Source: Aestuariibaculum sediminum
Lineage (GTDB): Bacteria > Bacteroidota > Bacteroidia > Flavobacteriales > Flavobacteriaceae
Length of the DNA stretch: 64,000 nucleotides
Direction of reading: 5' to 3'
NCBI RefSeq assembly: GCF_014596945.1
Contig: NZ_JACVXB010000007.1
Coordinates: 125,171 to 189,170 of the forward strand
Below are positions 17,881 through 26,099 of this stretch, piece after piece (the first letter of the stretch is position 1; the number at the start of each line of letters is the position of its first letter). The notes beneath the pieces were generated by a model. It did no database searches. It worked only from the letters and a program-made list of their open reading frames with translations, and had not been told where the DNA came from. A program made the translations under genes and the position numbers.

Positions 17881-18456
17881 CTAATCAATGATTAGATCGA
17901 AATCTATAGTTATTTGATCGTCTACCGTAATGAGCCCAAACATTTTCTTAGGTTGTTCCAGATTAAAATCACTTAAACACAAGGTTAACGTCCCAATAAC
18001 TTGAAGTTTATCAGAATCGTTCACTTTTACCGGTATTTTGTACTCGTTAGTAATACCTGCAATTTCAACATCTACTAAGGTTTGCAGGTTTTTCTTTTGA
18101 TTTAACCCAAACGTTTCTTTTAGAATCAACTTTATTTCCGGATAAGTTTCAGCTTTTAAAATACTCTTAAAATCCTTATTAATACCTTTTCCTCCACAAT
18201 CAAAACAGCCACTATTTAAAATCAATGCCGTTTCTTTAAACTTAAGCCTATCTCCTTGTGAAAAATAAGTAACTGATACCGGGTTTTCTATGCGCTTGGA
18301 ATCAAAAACACACTTAAAAGCATGTACATTTGTAGTTCCTTTAACAACAAGACTACTTTTTGAAGAAACCACCACCGCCTCATTTTTTATGGCAGTGTCT
18401 TTATTTGTAAAAGCTAATGTTGCCAGCATAAAAACCAAAAACACTACTTTTTTCAT
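17881..18456 (-). CDS. YceI family periplasmic protein
   Basis: 191 residues, signal peptide MKKVVFLVFMLATLAFT, then a YceI-type lipocalin-like beta-barrel (SSLVVKGTTNVHAFKCVFDSK near 35-55, a C-rich loop NSGCFDCGGKGINKDFKSILKAETYPEIKL, and GTLTLCLSDFNLEQPKKMFGLITVDDQITIDFDL at the end). YceI proteins bind isoprenoid-type lipids in the periplasm; the ligand here is unknown. The CFDCGG pair is unusual and may bind metal or form a disulphide. Convergent with deoR, 3 bases apart. Part of a YceI-porin-YceI group. Confidence 0.85.
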   Translation of the reverse strand: MKKVVFLVFMLATLAFTNKDTAIKNEAVVVSSKSSLVVKGTTNVHAFKCVFDSKRIENPVSVTYFSQGDRLKFKETALILNSGCFDCGGKGINKDFKSILKAETYPEIKLILKETFGLNQKKNLQTLVDVEIAGITNEYKIPVKVNDSDKLQVIGTLTLCLSDFNLEQPKKMFGLITVDDQITIDFDLIID

Positions 18457-18496
18457 TATTAATAATTTTAATTAAACTTTATAAAGATAAAAAAAC

Positions 18497-18557
18497 AAGT
18501 CTCTAAAGTAAAATGTTAGTACAATAGTTTAACTATTTAACAATACTTTAGAGACTT
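18497..18557. terminator. Long-stem hairpin downstream of the porin gene
   Basis: AAGTCTCTAAAGTA (18497-18510) pairs exactly with TACTTTAGAGACTT (18544-18557); a smaller dyad (TAGTTTAACTA) lies in the loop. It is placed just after the porin stop on the minus strand with an A/T-rich flank, so it is probably a terminator. Confidence 0.6.
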
Positions 18558-18589
18558 AATTTTATTGACTTTAATTTAACGCTTAAGCT

Positions 18590-19930
18590 TTAGAAGCTAA
18601 TTACTGCTTCCACCATGGCTCCGTTAAATTTACCACCATTTAAAGCTGTATTTCCTGTATATCCATCATACTCCTGGTTCACATATTCAGCTTTTAGTAA
18701 AATGTTTTTTGTCATAAACCATCCAGCGCCTAAATTGAATCTTGAAATATCCACATCGTCTCCATTTCTTTCTTCCGCACTAACTGTATTATAACGACCT
18801 CCAACGTAGAAGTTTTCAGTCTTTCCGAAGCGATAAATTAACTCACCTGCAAACTGATTGGCATCTCTTCTTTCTGTTTCAGAATGTCTTCTACCATTTG
18901 CCATTTCAATTGTTCCAAAAAACTCTAATCCTCTATATTTAATAAATGGATTAATCATAACTGCAGTTACTTTGTTTCCAAAATTAGGATTGTAACGTCC
19001 TGATCTAAAGTTATCGGTAGAACTTATTGAATTTACATCATTTTCGGCATCATAAACATTATATTTATAATCCATAACATGGTAATATCTACCTCCAGCA
19101 CGGTCTGCACTGTATAAGTAAGAACTAGCTACACTTCCTGTATTATAAATTGACCCTGTTAAACGCAATCTTAAATCTTCATTTATTTGATTATCGTAAC
19201 CTAATTTCGCTAAGAATGAAGCCCCATTTGCATCATTTTTTACAGTAGACTGGTTTAATTTACCATTTGCAAAACCTACCATACCAAATAAACCACTATC
19301 CATTCTATAATAGAATTCAGCACCAACTTCTGTTGTAAAGGCATCCATAATTAAGTTACCAACGAAAGGATTATAAATGGCTTGTGCATTATCACTTCTT
19401 CTAAAATGAGCATCACCATAGTTATTTTCCATATGACCAATTCTAATCGTCGCGTGCTTCATAAAATCACTTAACAATCCTTCACTAATAAAGTCTAACT
19501 TATCAATTTGGAAATACCCACCTTTCACATATGGTTCTGGGTGGTGACGTGAAGATAAGTACGTTCTTAAGTGCATACGAACACCATCAGCCAAGGCAAC
19601 ATCTAAATCTAAGTTAGCCGTTGCTAAATTAAAATTACTTCCTAGCTCAACAAGGCTAAGGTATCGATTGTTTTGTCCTAAAACATCGGATTGATTTATA
19701 GTTCCAAAATTAGAATGATCTAATGATTGAAACTGTAAGGCAAATGAACCTCCTACTCGTACATTTAGACCTTCGAAGGTTGAAATTGTATCTTTAGGAT
19801 CCTCAAAGACGTTTACCCCTCTTTGATCAGGTTGCCTGTAGTTATCTAAGTTTCGTTTACTCTGCGCATAAAAATTAAGCCCCACCAATAACGCAACAGC
19901 TAATGTTGCACTTTTTAAAATTGATCTCAT
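18590..19930 (-). CDS. Outer-membrane porin (OprO/OprP-like beta-barrel)
   Basis: 446 residues: signal peptide (to FYAQ, about residue 23), then alternating hydrophobic beta-strands rich in aromatic residues (LNVRVGGSFALQFQSLDH, ATIRIGHMENNYGDAHFRRSDNAQ, TAVMINPFIKYRGLEFFGTIE, NFYVGGRYNTV, ILLKAEYVNQEYDGYTG) and a terminal strand ending VEAVISF with the C-terminal Phe required by the BAM machinery. The layout fits phosphate-selective porin-like barrels, but substrate specificity cannot be read. It sits between two YceI genes, an arrangement common in Flavobacteriaceae. Gap to the upstream YceI gene is 65 bases. Confidence 0.75.
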   Translation of the reverse strand: MRSILKSATLAVALLVGLNFYAQSKRNLDNYRQPDQRGVNVFEDPKDTISTFEGLNVRVGGSFALQFQSLDHSNFGTINQSDVLGQNNRYLSLVELGSNFNLATANLDLDVALADGVRMHLRTYLSSRHHPEPYVKGGYFQIDKLDFISEGLLSDFMKHATIRIGHMENNYGDAHFRRSDNAQAIYNPFVGNLIMDAFTTEVGAEFYYRMDSGLFGMVGFANGKLNQSTVKNDANGASFLAKLGYDNQINEDLRLRLTGSIYNTGSVASSYLYSADRAGGRYYHVMDYKYNVYDAENDVNSISSTDNFRSGRYNPNFGNKVTAVMINPFIKYRGLEFFGTIEMANGRRHSETERRDANQFAGELIYRFGKTENFYVGGRYNTVSAEERNGDDVDISRFNLGAGWFMTKNILLKAEYVNQEYDGYTGNTALNGGKFNGAMVEAVISF

Positions 19931-19995
19931 GATTTCTAATTGTTTAAGTTGTTAAGGTTTTAAATTATTGTTTGTTAACATTTTTTATTTTACTA

Positions 19996-20580
19996 CTATT
20001 TAAAGACACTAGAAAATTTAACTGTTACATCATTTCCCGTTGTAATTGTACCAAATAACGCTGTAGGCGGATCGATTTTAAAATCGGTCATCTTAAAGGC
20101 TTTCTCTCCATCTAAAGTTACTTTTGAATCGGTAACGGTAACTTTCAATGTCATTGGAAGATTTTTAGTAACACCCGCAATCGACAAATCGCCTTGTGCT
20201 TTTACTTCAAAAACTCCCGAACCCTTGTCGGTTACGTTTTTTACTTCGGTTAATTTGAATGTAATAGATTTATATTTACTTGTGTTTAATGCTTTGTATG
20301 TATTTTTATCCATTGCCGATTTCCCACTTTTTAAACTTTCGGAAACCACACTGATATTAAGTCCGGCGATAGTACACGATGCTTTATCTTCAAACTTTAG
20401 TTTTCCAGTTTGATTTTCGGCATCAATATGCCAATCATGTAAACTTGAAGTTCCATAAACTTTTAACGAAGACTCCTTATTTACCAAGCCTAATTCCTGA
20501 GCTTGAACCTGACTAAAGCTAACAAATAACAAGACCGCTAAGCCTACCATTTTTATGCCTAAATTTCTAAATTTACTCAT
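19996..20580 (-). CDS. YceI family periplasmic protein
   Basis: I start it at ATG 20578-20580 (MSKFRNLGIKMVGLAVLLFV), which gives a normal signal peptide cleaved after VQAQ and a 194-residue protein. A longer in-frame start at 20670 would put 30 odd residues ahead of the signal. The mature part is a YceI barrel: SSLKVYGTSSLHDWHIDAE near 36-54, CTIAGLNISVVSESLKSGKSAMDKNTYKAL, ITFKLTEVKNV and DFKIDPPTALFGTI near the end. It is probably periplasmic and lipid-binding, co-transcribed with the porin and perhaps the second YceI. Confidence 0.88.
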   Translation of the reverse strand: MSKFRNLGIKMVGLAVLLFVSFSQVQAQELGLVNKESSLKVYGTSSLHDWHIDAENQTGKLKFEDKASCTIAGLNISVVSESLKSGKSAMDKNTYKALNTSKYKSITFKLTEVKNVTDKGSGVFEVKAQGDLSIAGVTKNLPMTLKVTVTDSKVTLDGEKAFKMTDFKIDPPTALFGTITTGNDVTVKFSSVFK

Positions 20581-20670
20581 GACTTTTATATGTTTTAAAT
20601 TATACAACAAAGATACATTGGAGTTCAATTTTGAAACTATGATTTTTATCATGTTTCCATACAACCACAC

Positions 20671-21201
20671 CCCTAAAACAACTTAAATTACTGATTTAAT
20701 GTTAATTAAAAGTAAGTGAAATTTTACAAGAATAAAAAAAGAATATATGTTTTTCTTCTTCAAATAGTCTGCAGAGCACCATTTTAGTAGCGCATTAACT
20801 ACGCGAACTGATTCGCTATTAAGCTTGAGATAAGTTTAACTTTTTGCATGAAGAAAATAGCTTAAAAAATTCATTTTACAAGGATTAAAACATGAGATAT
20901 ATTAATTTTTTTTAGATAAAAGCATACCCTAGAATTCACACCGAGCTAATCAATTAATAACATAAAAGTTATTTTTATGCTTTTATAAAACAATGCTAGC
21001 ATTTCATTAGGAGTTAAAAAGCCAGTTAAAAATAATAAACGTTATTTATAGTAAGTTCCTAATAAAAAATAACATTCGATAACACGCATACAGGAAACCA
21101 TTTTGGTTTAATAATTGGTTATAAAAAGCATTTTTTGCTTATTTAATAGATTTCGATACCAGTAGTTCTTCCTTCCAAACTTAAATAAAAATCTTTATCT
21201 A
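20671..21201. other. Gene-free intergenic stretch
   Basis: About 530 A/T-rich bases without a coding frame that looks real on either strand. A short dyad AAGCA/TGCTT at about 21127-21140 followed by T's on the minus strand could terminate the CBM9 gene. Nothing else is evident. Confidence 0.5.
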
Positions 21202-21852
21202 CTAAATTATTAAATCCTCTAGGATAAATTCGCCAAAAGACGACGCTACGTGAAAATTGGGTGTTTCCGTATTAGGGTTTACCCAGGTAATCCAGGTAGG
21301 CTCCATAAGACCTAAAGTTGATTTATTATATTTAGCCCGATAAACACCTACCTCCAATTTGCCCGATTTCAGAAGACCTAATTGTTTTAACGACTCTAAT
21401 GAAATTGCCTTCTCGACGGCAAAATAAGCTTGTTCAATATTAGATTTAACCAACAGGTGTTTATCCGGCCATCTCCAAGAATAATCAAAATTCCTGTTGG
21501 GGTAAGCAATAAAATCTAAAACTCTTGGAGAAGGATCAATTTCTAAACAATAATAAGGTGATAAGTTTTCATCTTTTCTAAAAAAAAGTTCAACCCGGTC
21601 TGAATTTGCAATATTTTGCCAGTTATCACCTTTTAAATCTAAATAAACTGCCTCATCAAAAACTTTAAAACATACCAATAAATGAGTTTCGTTGTAAAGG
21701 GCTTTAAATTCAATTTTTTTTACATCACTAGTATCCCAAGGTGAGCTAAAGTCGGTTAAAACATTAGCTTGATCCCATAGAGCATGGTTTCCTGTTCCAT
21801 CTAATTTAAGTTCTTGTTTATTTATACTTTTAACAAAATATTGCTTCATCAA
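21202..21852 (-). CDS. Carbohydrate-binding CBM9-like protein
   Basis: 216 residues resembling the CBM9-like family found alone or attached to xylanases. Typical blocks are LDGTGNHALWDQANVLTDFSSPWD (about 19-42), FKALYNETHLLVCFKVFDEAV, SDRVELFFRKDE near 84-95, YYCLEIDPSPRVLDFIAYPN and WRWPDKH. No signal peptide is visible, unlike most CBM9 proteins, so either the protein is cytoplasmic or a leader is missing. It is isolated, with no sugar-utilisation genes on its strand. Binding target unknown. Confidence 0.75.
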   Translation of the reverse strand: MMKQYFVKSINKQELKLDGTGNHALWDQANVLTDFSSPWDTSDVKKIEFKALYNETHLLVCFKVFDEAVYLDLKGDNWQNIANSDRVELFFRKDENLSPYYCLEIDPSPRVLDFIAYPNRNFDYSWRWPDKHLLVKSNIEQAYFAVEKAISLESLKQLGLLKSGKLEVGVYRAKYNKSTLGLMEPTWITWVNPNTETPNFHVASSFGEFILEDLII

Positions 21853-21942
21853 AAAAATTGGTTAAAATCAAGTCTCAAATGTCATATTTATAATCGACCT
21901 GTACCATTTTAACTTTATTTTTTTTCAGCAATTGACTTGGAC

Positions 21943-22095
21943 TGGACAGAACGGTAACCGAGAACCATCTACAGCGGATATAGTGATCCAGTCTCATTCT
22001 TGACATAAAGTATTATTAAATAAGAGCTTCCTTAAAATTCAGCTATGGTCAATTTTATCGGCTGCAAGTGGTTCTGTATTTCCGTTTTTTGCAGT
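21943..22095 (+). repeat. 153-bp structured repeat, copy 1
   Basis: Begins TGGACAGAACGGTAACCG and ends CCGTTTTTTGCAGTC. The two ends are imperfectly complementary (AACGG..GAACC..CAGCGG with CCGCTG..GGTTC..CCGTT), so the unit folds as one long hairpin. The inner hairpin AAAATTGAGC/GCTCAATTTT, perfect in copies 2 and 3, carries two changes here. No coding frame. Copy 2 starts 140 bases downstream in the same orientation. A small hairpin followed by T's (22121-22145) lies after this copy. Confidence 0.8.
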
Positions 22096-22234
22096 CTGAG
22101 AGCAACATTAAAACGAATCTACTCCATTACTATGGAGTTTTGTTTTTATGTTTCGTAACACAAATTTCTAACATTTATATTTATATAAAGGATTAATACC
22201 TTTTATTTTTTTTATTAATTCAATATTATTCATA

Positions 22235-22387
22235 TGGATAGAACGGTAACCGAGAACCATCTACAGCGGGTATAGTGATCCAGTCTCATTCTTAACATAA
22301 AGTATTATTAAACAAGGGCTTCCTTAAAATTGAGCTATGCTCAATTTTATCCGCTGCAAGTGGTTCTGTATTTCCGTTTATTGCACT
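22235..22387 (+). repeat. 153-bp structured repeat, copy 2
   Basis: Same length and orientation as copy 1, differing at a handful of positions. The inner hairpin AAAATTGAGC-TAT-GCTCAATTTT is perfect. It is followed at 22449 by the terminator of the adjacent minus-strand gene. Confidence 0.8.
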
Positions 22388-22448
22388 CCAGGGGTTAAAT
22401 TAGAAAATCTTCTTTTCACATAAGTGTATAAATTTTAAAATTAAAAAA

Positions 22449-22472
22449 AATTGAGGGTTAATGCCCTCGATT
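22449..22472. terminator. Terminator of the 22523-23206 lipoprotein gene
   Basis: AATTGAGGG - 6-base loop - CCCTCGATT, with an A-run to the left (T-run on the minus strand) and a T-run to the right. It lies 50 bases after the minus-strand stop at 22523. Confidence 0.75.
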
Positions 22473-22522
22473 TTTATACCTCACTATTTTGTGAGACATT
22501 TATAGTTATTACTAACAGTTCA

Positions 22523-23206
22523 TTATGAATAAGTCATTGTCTTAGTATATTTTATTTGCCAGGAATTATCTATTTTTTCTAACACGTAGATAACATTACT
22601 GCCATTTGCTCTTTCATAAAACTTATCTAATATAACAACTGATTTTGTAAAATCATCATTAAACGACACTCTTGAAAAACTTAATTTAGCTGAAATTCCA
22701 AGAGCCTCCATTGTTTCTAAATCCAGTTTTGATTCTTTAGAAAACAATAATTCCTCATTAGTAATTGCATTTAGTTTTAATTTATCTATTTGATTTGAGT
22801 TGCTTGATAGTTTAGTTATCGCAATTAATAACTCCTCATAAATTTCTTCTATTTCAACTTTCTCAAATAATGTTTTTGGTCTATAAGGGGAATACTTATT
22901 ATTTATTCTTTTAAAATTTTTTTCTTCGTATTTAAGAAAATTTTCATTGATACTATATTTAAATATTTTAGCAATTGAACTGTTAGGTTTTTTATCATAA
23001 TTTAAAACAGTTTCTCTTATATCAAACGTTTCTTCTGAAGGTTTAGGAGGCGCATATAATACTTTTGGCAAACTTTTATATACCGTTCCTATAACCAACA
23101 TTTCTTCTTTTACCTGTTGTTTTATAAATTGTTTTTCAGACGAACAACTTATAAGTATAATAGTTACTAAAGATAATATTAATCGCATGTTAAATTTGTA
23201 TTTCAT
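22523..23206 (-). CDS. Hypothetical lipoprotein
   Basis: About 227 residues from the ATG giving MKYKFNMRLILSLVTIILISC, a lipobox signal with Cys21; an internal ATG at 23186-23188 gives a shorter signal and is also possible. The mature part has no family I recognise; it ends in a strand pattern SVVILDKFYERANGSNVIYVLEKIDNSWQIKYTK that resembles the small NTF2-like domain often found in secreted lipoproteins. Its start overlaps or abuts the stop of the decayed zincin gene (23190), suggesting the two were one transcript, perhaps protease and partner. It lies between repeat copies 2 and 3. Confidence 0.6.
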   Translation of the reverse strand: MKYKFNMRLILSLVTIILISCSSEKQFIKQQVKEEMLVIGTVYKSLPKVLYAPPKPSEETFDIRETVLNYDKKPNSSIAKIFKYSINENFLKYEEKNFKRINNKYSPYRPKTLFEKVEIEEIYEELLIAITKLSSNSNQIDKLKLNAITNEELLFSKESKLDLETMEALGISAKLSFSRVSFNDDFTKSVVILDKFYERANGSNVIYVLEKIDNSWQIKYTKTMTYS

Positions 23207-24013
23207 TAACAATTGTTCTATATTCTGTATATTCTTGTGCTTCCTCCATTTCTAATAAATTAGAAACATCCCAATCTCGTAATCCATCCCATGCAAATGA
23301 TTTATAATATTCTAATGGATATTTAAAATCATCTAATTTTCTTAAAGCAGAAGCAATTGGATTAATATAATATAATGTCATATATGGATGATTTATATCT
23401 TCCTCAGCTACCTCCATCTCCCTATAATATTTTAATAGTTCAAACATTCTTGCTCTTATATTTGGATCTTCTTCTTGTTCAAAACGATATACATAACGAG
23501 CTATTTCAGCATGAATAGCTTCATGTAAAAATAGCGCTTCATCTTCTAAATTACTACCTGAATACTTTTCAATAAATATATAAATTGTACCAGAATTGGC
23601 GATATAACTTGCATCAGTACAAGCATCATTTGAAGAAGGACAATCTCCATTGCCGTCCATAAATATTAAATCATATTTAGCATCATCTATAAATTTACCA
23701 ACAGTTTCTTTAAATAAATTACTATTTGAATTTTTTAACATTTCATATATACAATTTCCTCTACCGGTAAGGTAATTATATACCTTTTCTTCAGGTAATT
23801 CCTCTGTATCTAGAGGACAAGCAGAACAATAATCGTAGTATATCCTGTTCCTGTAAAAACATGATCAGGATCACTAGTATGGTTACCACTTATACCACCA
23901 CAACTTTGTAATTCAACGTAATAATTCCAATAAACATGTGCATTCTCACCTATCGTAGTTTCTTCACAGGCAACCATCGTTGCATCATCTAAATATAACA
24001 AAAAGTACTGCAT
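23190..24013 (-). pseudogene. Frameshifted remnant of a secreted zincin-like protein
   Basis: Two overlapping frames form one gene. 24013-23810 encodes an upstream part (…HTSDPDHVFTGTG) and then runs out of frame. In the next frame the coding sense resumes as YYDYCSACPLDTEELPEEKV…NYLTGRGNCIYEMLKNS and continues to the stop at 23190. A one-base indel near 23840 therefore broke it. The downstream part holds LFLHEAIHAEIARY, an HExxH zinc-metallopeptidase motif. CSAC-type cysteine pairs followed by such a region are typical of large secreted Flavobacteriia proteins whose N-terminal part is missing here. The 5' end stops within 4 bases of repeat copy 3, which may have truncated it. An internal ATG (23741) could still yield a 183-aa fragment. 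Confidence 0.65.
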
Positions 24014-24016
24014 AAA

Positions 24017-24169
24017 TGGATAAAACGGTAACCGAGAACCATCTACAGCGGATATAGTGATCCAGTCTCATTCTTGACATAAAGTATTATTAAATAAGGG
24101 CTTCCTTAAAATTGAGCTATGCTCAATTTTATCCGCTGCAAGTGGTTCTGTATCTCCGTTTTTTGCAGT
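24017..24169 (+). repeat. 153-bp structured repeat, copy 3
   Basis: Begins TGGATAAAACGGTAACCG and ends CCGTTTTTTGCAGTT. Same length and orientation as copies 1 and 2, with a perfect inner hairpin. It abuts the 5' end of the decayed zincin gene. Confidence 0.8.
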
Positions 24170-24315
24170 TAAGCCATCCTTAAAATCAGACCCTCTTAAT
24201 CAAATGTTATATAATTCTTTATTATAACATTTATAACATGTTGATTCTGCCTAATTTTTTTAAAACTATTCAATAAAGGACAAACATTTATTTCTAAATA
24301 CTATTTCAAATAATT

Positions 24316-24645
24316 ATGAAAAAAGTAATACTATTATCTTTTATTTTTTGCACATAAATTGAATTATGCGCAAGATTATCTAGCTGATCCTACCTATTGT
24401 GCACAGTATATGATTTTCTCTGAAGATTATATTCATCATTCTAGATTTAATATTGAAAGTTGCCCCCTGGTTTGTTGTATGATAGAAACACTTGTAGTTG
24501 TAAATTTCCTTCTCAAGTGAATTGTGATTATCGACCAACAACAGGCCATAGTGGGTTTGGTAGTGGACCCGGTTTTGTAAATGTAAGGCTAGGTAATCTT
24601 CAAGTTAAAAATAATCTACCTATCTATTCAAATAAACCAAAATAA
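24316..24645 (+). pseudogene. Small secreted CBM14-like (peritrophin-A type) protein, two frameshifts
   Basis: The frame opens with a signal-like start MKKVILLSFIFC and stops at once. Shifting frame gives NYAQDYLADPTYCAQYMIFSED and YIHHSRFNIESC, and a second shift at the run of C's near 24463 gives CPPGLLYDRNTCSCKFPSQVNC and then a glycine-rich tail to the stop at 24645. Read together, the cysteine spacing (C..YMIF..C-PPGLLYDRNTCSC..P..VNC) matches chitin-binding peritrophin-A/CBM14 domains. Intact, it would have been a secreted protein of about 108 residues. The two indels lie at or near short homopolymers, so sequencing error must be excluded. Confidence 0.55.
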
Positions 24646-24717
24646 TGCTAATTTGCACTCTGCTTTATAAATTATAATTTGTTGAAATGGACTCATGAGT
24701 TCAAGATATCTATTACT

Positions 24718-25836
24718 ATGATAAATTTTAAAAACCTTCTTCTATTCCTTCTATTATATCCTCTCTCTACTATATCTGTATTAGCTCATGCAGAAAAGGT
24801 GTACAACCTAGAAGGCACTATAGGTAATCAAGAAATAATTATGGAGATTCGAAATATTGAAGGTTATTATAGTGGAAGATATTGTTTTCGTGATAAAAAA
24901 AAATCCATCTATCTTGAGATTGAATATGATTCTATTGCATCTAGATTCAAGATGCTGCAGCCCAGTTTAGAAACAAAAAATCAACAGATATTTGAACAAA
25001 TTGTTATTACTGAAGACTCGTTACATAATTGGTCTGGTGAACAAAAAACTGCTGATGGTAACATTCATAAGGTTTTTCTATATCCAATCAAAATAACTCA
25101 TTCTGAGCCTCATTCAATAAAGAATGAAAAGATAAAAAAGACATTATCACCATATAACTATTGCCTGCTTAGTGATATAAAGTTTGAATTAACATCGACT
25201 CAAAAATTCAAAAAGGGGATAAAAATAGAATGGCTTACTGAAACAGGATCTAAAACTAAATTATTCCGTGTTGTTGATGGGTTTTCCAGTTCAAAAATGA
25301 CAGAAATTAACAATTACCTTGAACAGTTTTTTATAAATGATATAATCAATGCTTATAGTTATAAAAATTACCAAAACAAAATAAATATTAGCTATTTCAC
25401 ACCCAATATAATAAGTATAGTTGAGTCAAAAAAAAGTTATACGATTAATAACAATTTAACAACTTCAGTCATGTATTTAACACTAGATTTAAAAACTCTT
25501 GAAAAATTAAATCTTGAAGATTTACTCTGGTTGGGAGATGAAAAAACGCCTCGAAACGGGTCTAAAGAATATTTTATTTATAGACGTGAGGTTTTTGGAA
25601 AAAAAATAAAAAAATATGTTCATGATTCTTATTCGAAAAAAATAGATGAATCAAAGTGTTCTTTCTCTAATGAAAAGATTTTTCAATTCCCAGATTTTTA
25701 TCTTTCACAAAAAGGAATGGTACTTATGTTAAATAATTATCTGCTAAGTGATAAATGCAAAAAACAAACATGGATAGTTCTAGGCTACAATGACTTCTCC
25801 AGCAAATGGAACAAAGCGTATTTTAATAAAAAGTAA
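24718..25836 (+). CDS. Hypothetical exported protein
   Basis: 372 residues from ATG 24718-24720, chosen because it starts a good signal peptide (MINFKNLLLFLLLYPL…AHA); an upstream in-frame start would add 13 residues. The mature protein begins VYNLEGTIGNQEIIMEIRN and continues with a strand pattern (GYYSGRYCFRDKKKSIYLE) typical of small lipocalin-like exported domains in Bacteroidota. The C-terminal part, with YFTPNIISIVESKKSY and FYLSQKGMVLMLNNYL, has no family I can name but resembles proteins with an RsiV-like/DUF3298 tail. No partner gene is evident. It lies 72 bases after the CBM14-like remnant. Confidence 0.6.
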   Translation: MINFKNLLLFLLLYPLSTISVLAHAEKVYNLEGTIGNQEIIMEIRNIEGYYSGRYCFRDKKKSIYLEIEYDSIASRFKMLQPSLETKNQQIFEQIVITEDSLHNWSGEQKTADGNIHKVFLYPIKITHSEPHSIKNEKIKKTLSPYNYCLLSDIKFELTSTQKFKKGIKIEWLTETGSKTKLFRVVDGFSSSKMTEINNYLEQFFINDIINAYSYKNYQNKINISYFTPNIISIVESKKSYTINNNLTTSVMYLTLDLKTLEKLNLEDLLWLGDEKTPRNGSKEYFIYRREVFGKKIKKYVHDSYSKKIDESKCSFSNEKIFQFPDFYLSQKGMVLMLNNYLLSDKCKKQTWIVLGYNDFSSKWNKAYFNKK

Positions 25837-26099
25837 ATGAGCAAATTTTAATTTTTGATTTAATTAAAATCTAAATTAATATGTTTAGTGAATTATAACA
25901 GGTAAGTACAGGATGGAAAGGTACTAAAACATAAATATTTTTATGTTACAAATCATTAGATATAAAACACTTACTAAACTCCAACTAAACTAAATAGTAA
26001 ATCTGCAATATTGACCAATTCATTGAAACTGCCAACCTAAACCATTCAGTTCTCAAGTCTGTTTAAATTATTGTTTTTTTTACTTCTTTAAGCTAATTT

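Noticed and set aside
21943..24169. 153-bp repeats as CRISPR array or as extra integrase sites because GGTAACCGA also occurs in the arm repeats
   Set aside because: Copies are far apart and unequally spaced with no spacers between identical short repeats, and the shared 9-mer is too short and lies in a different context; taken as coincidence.
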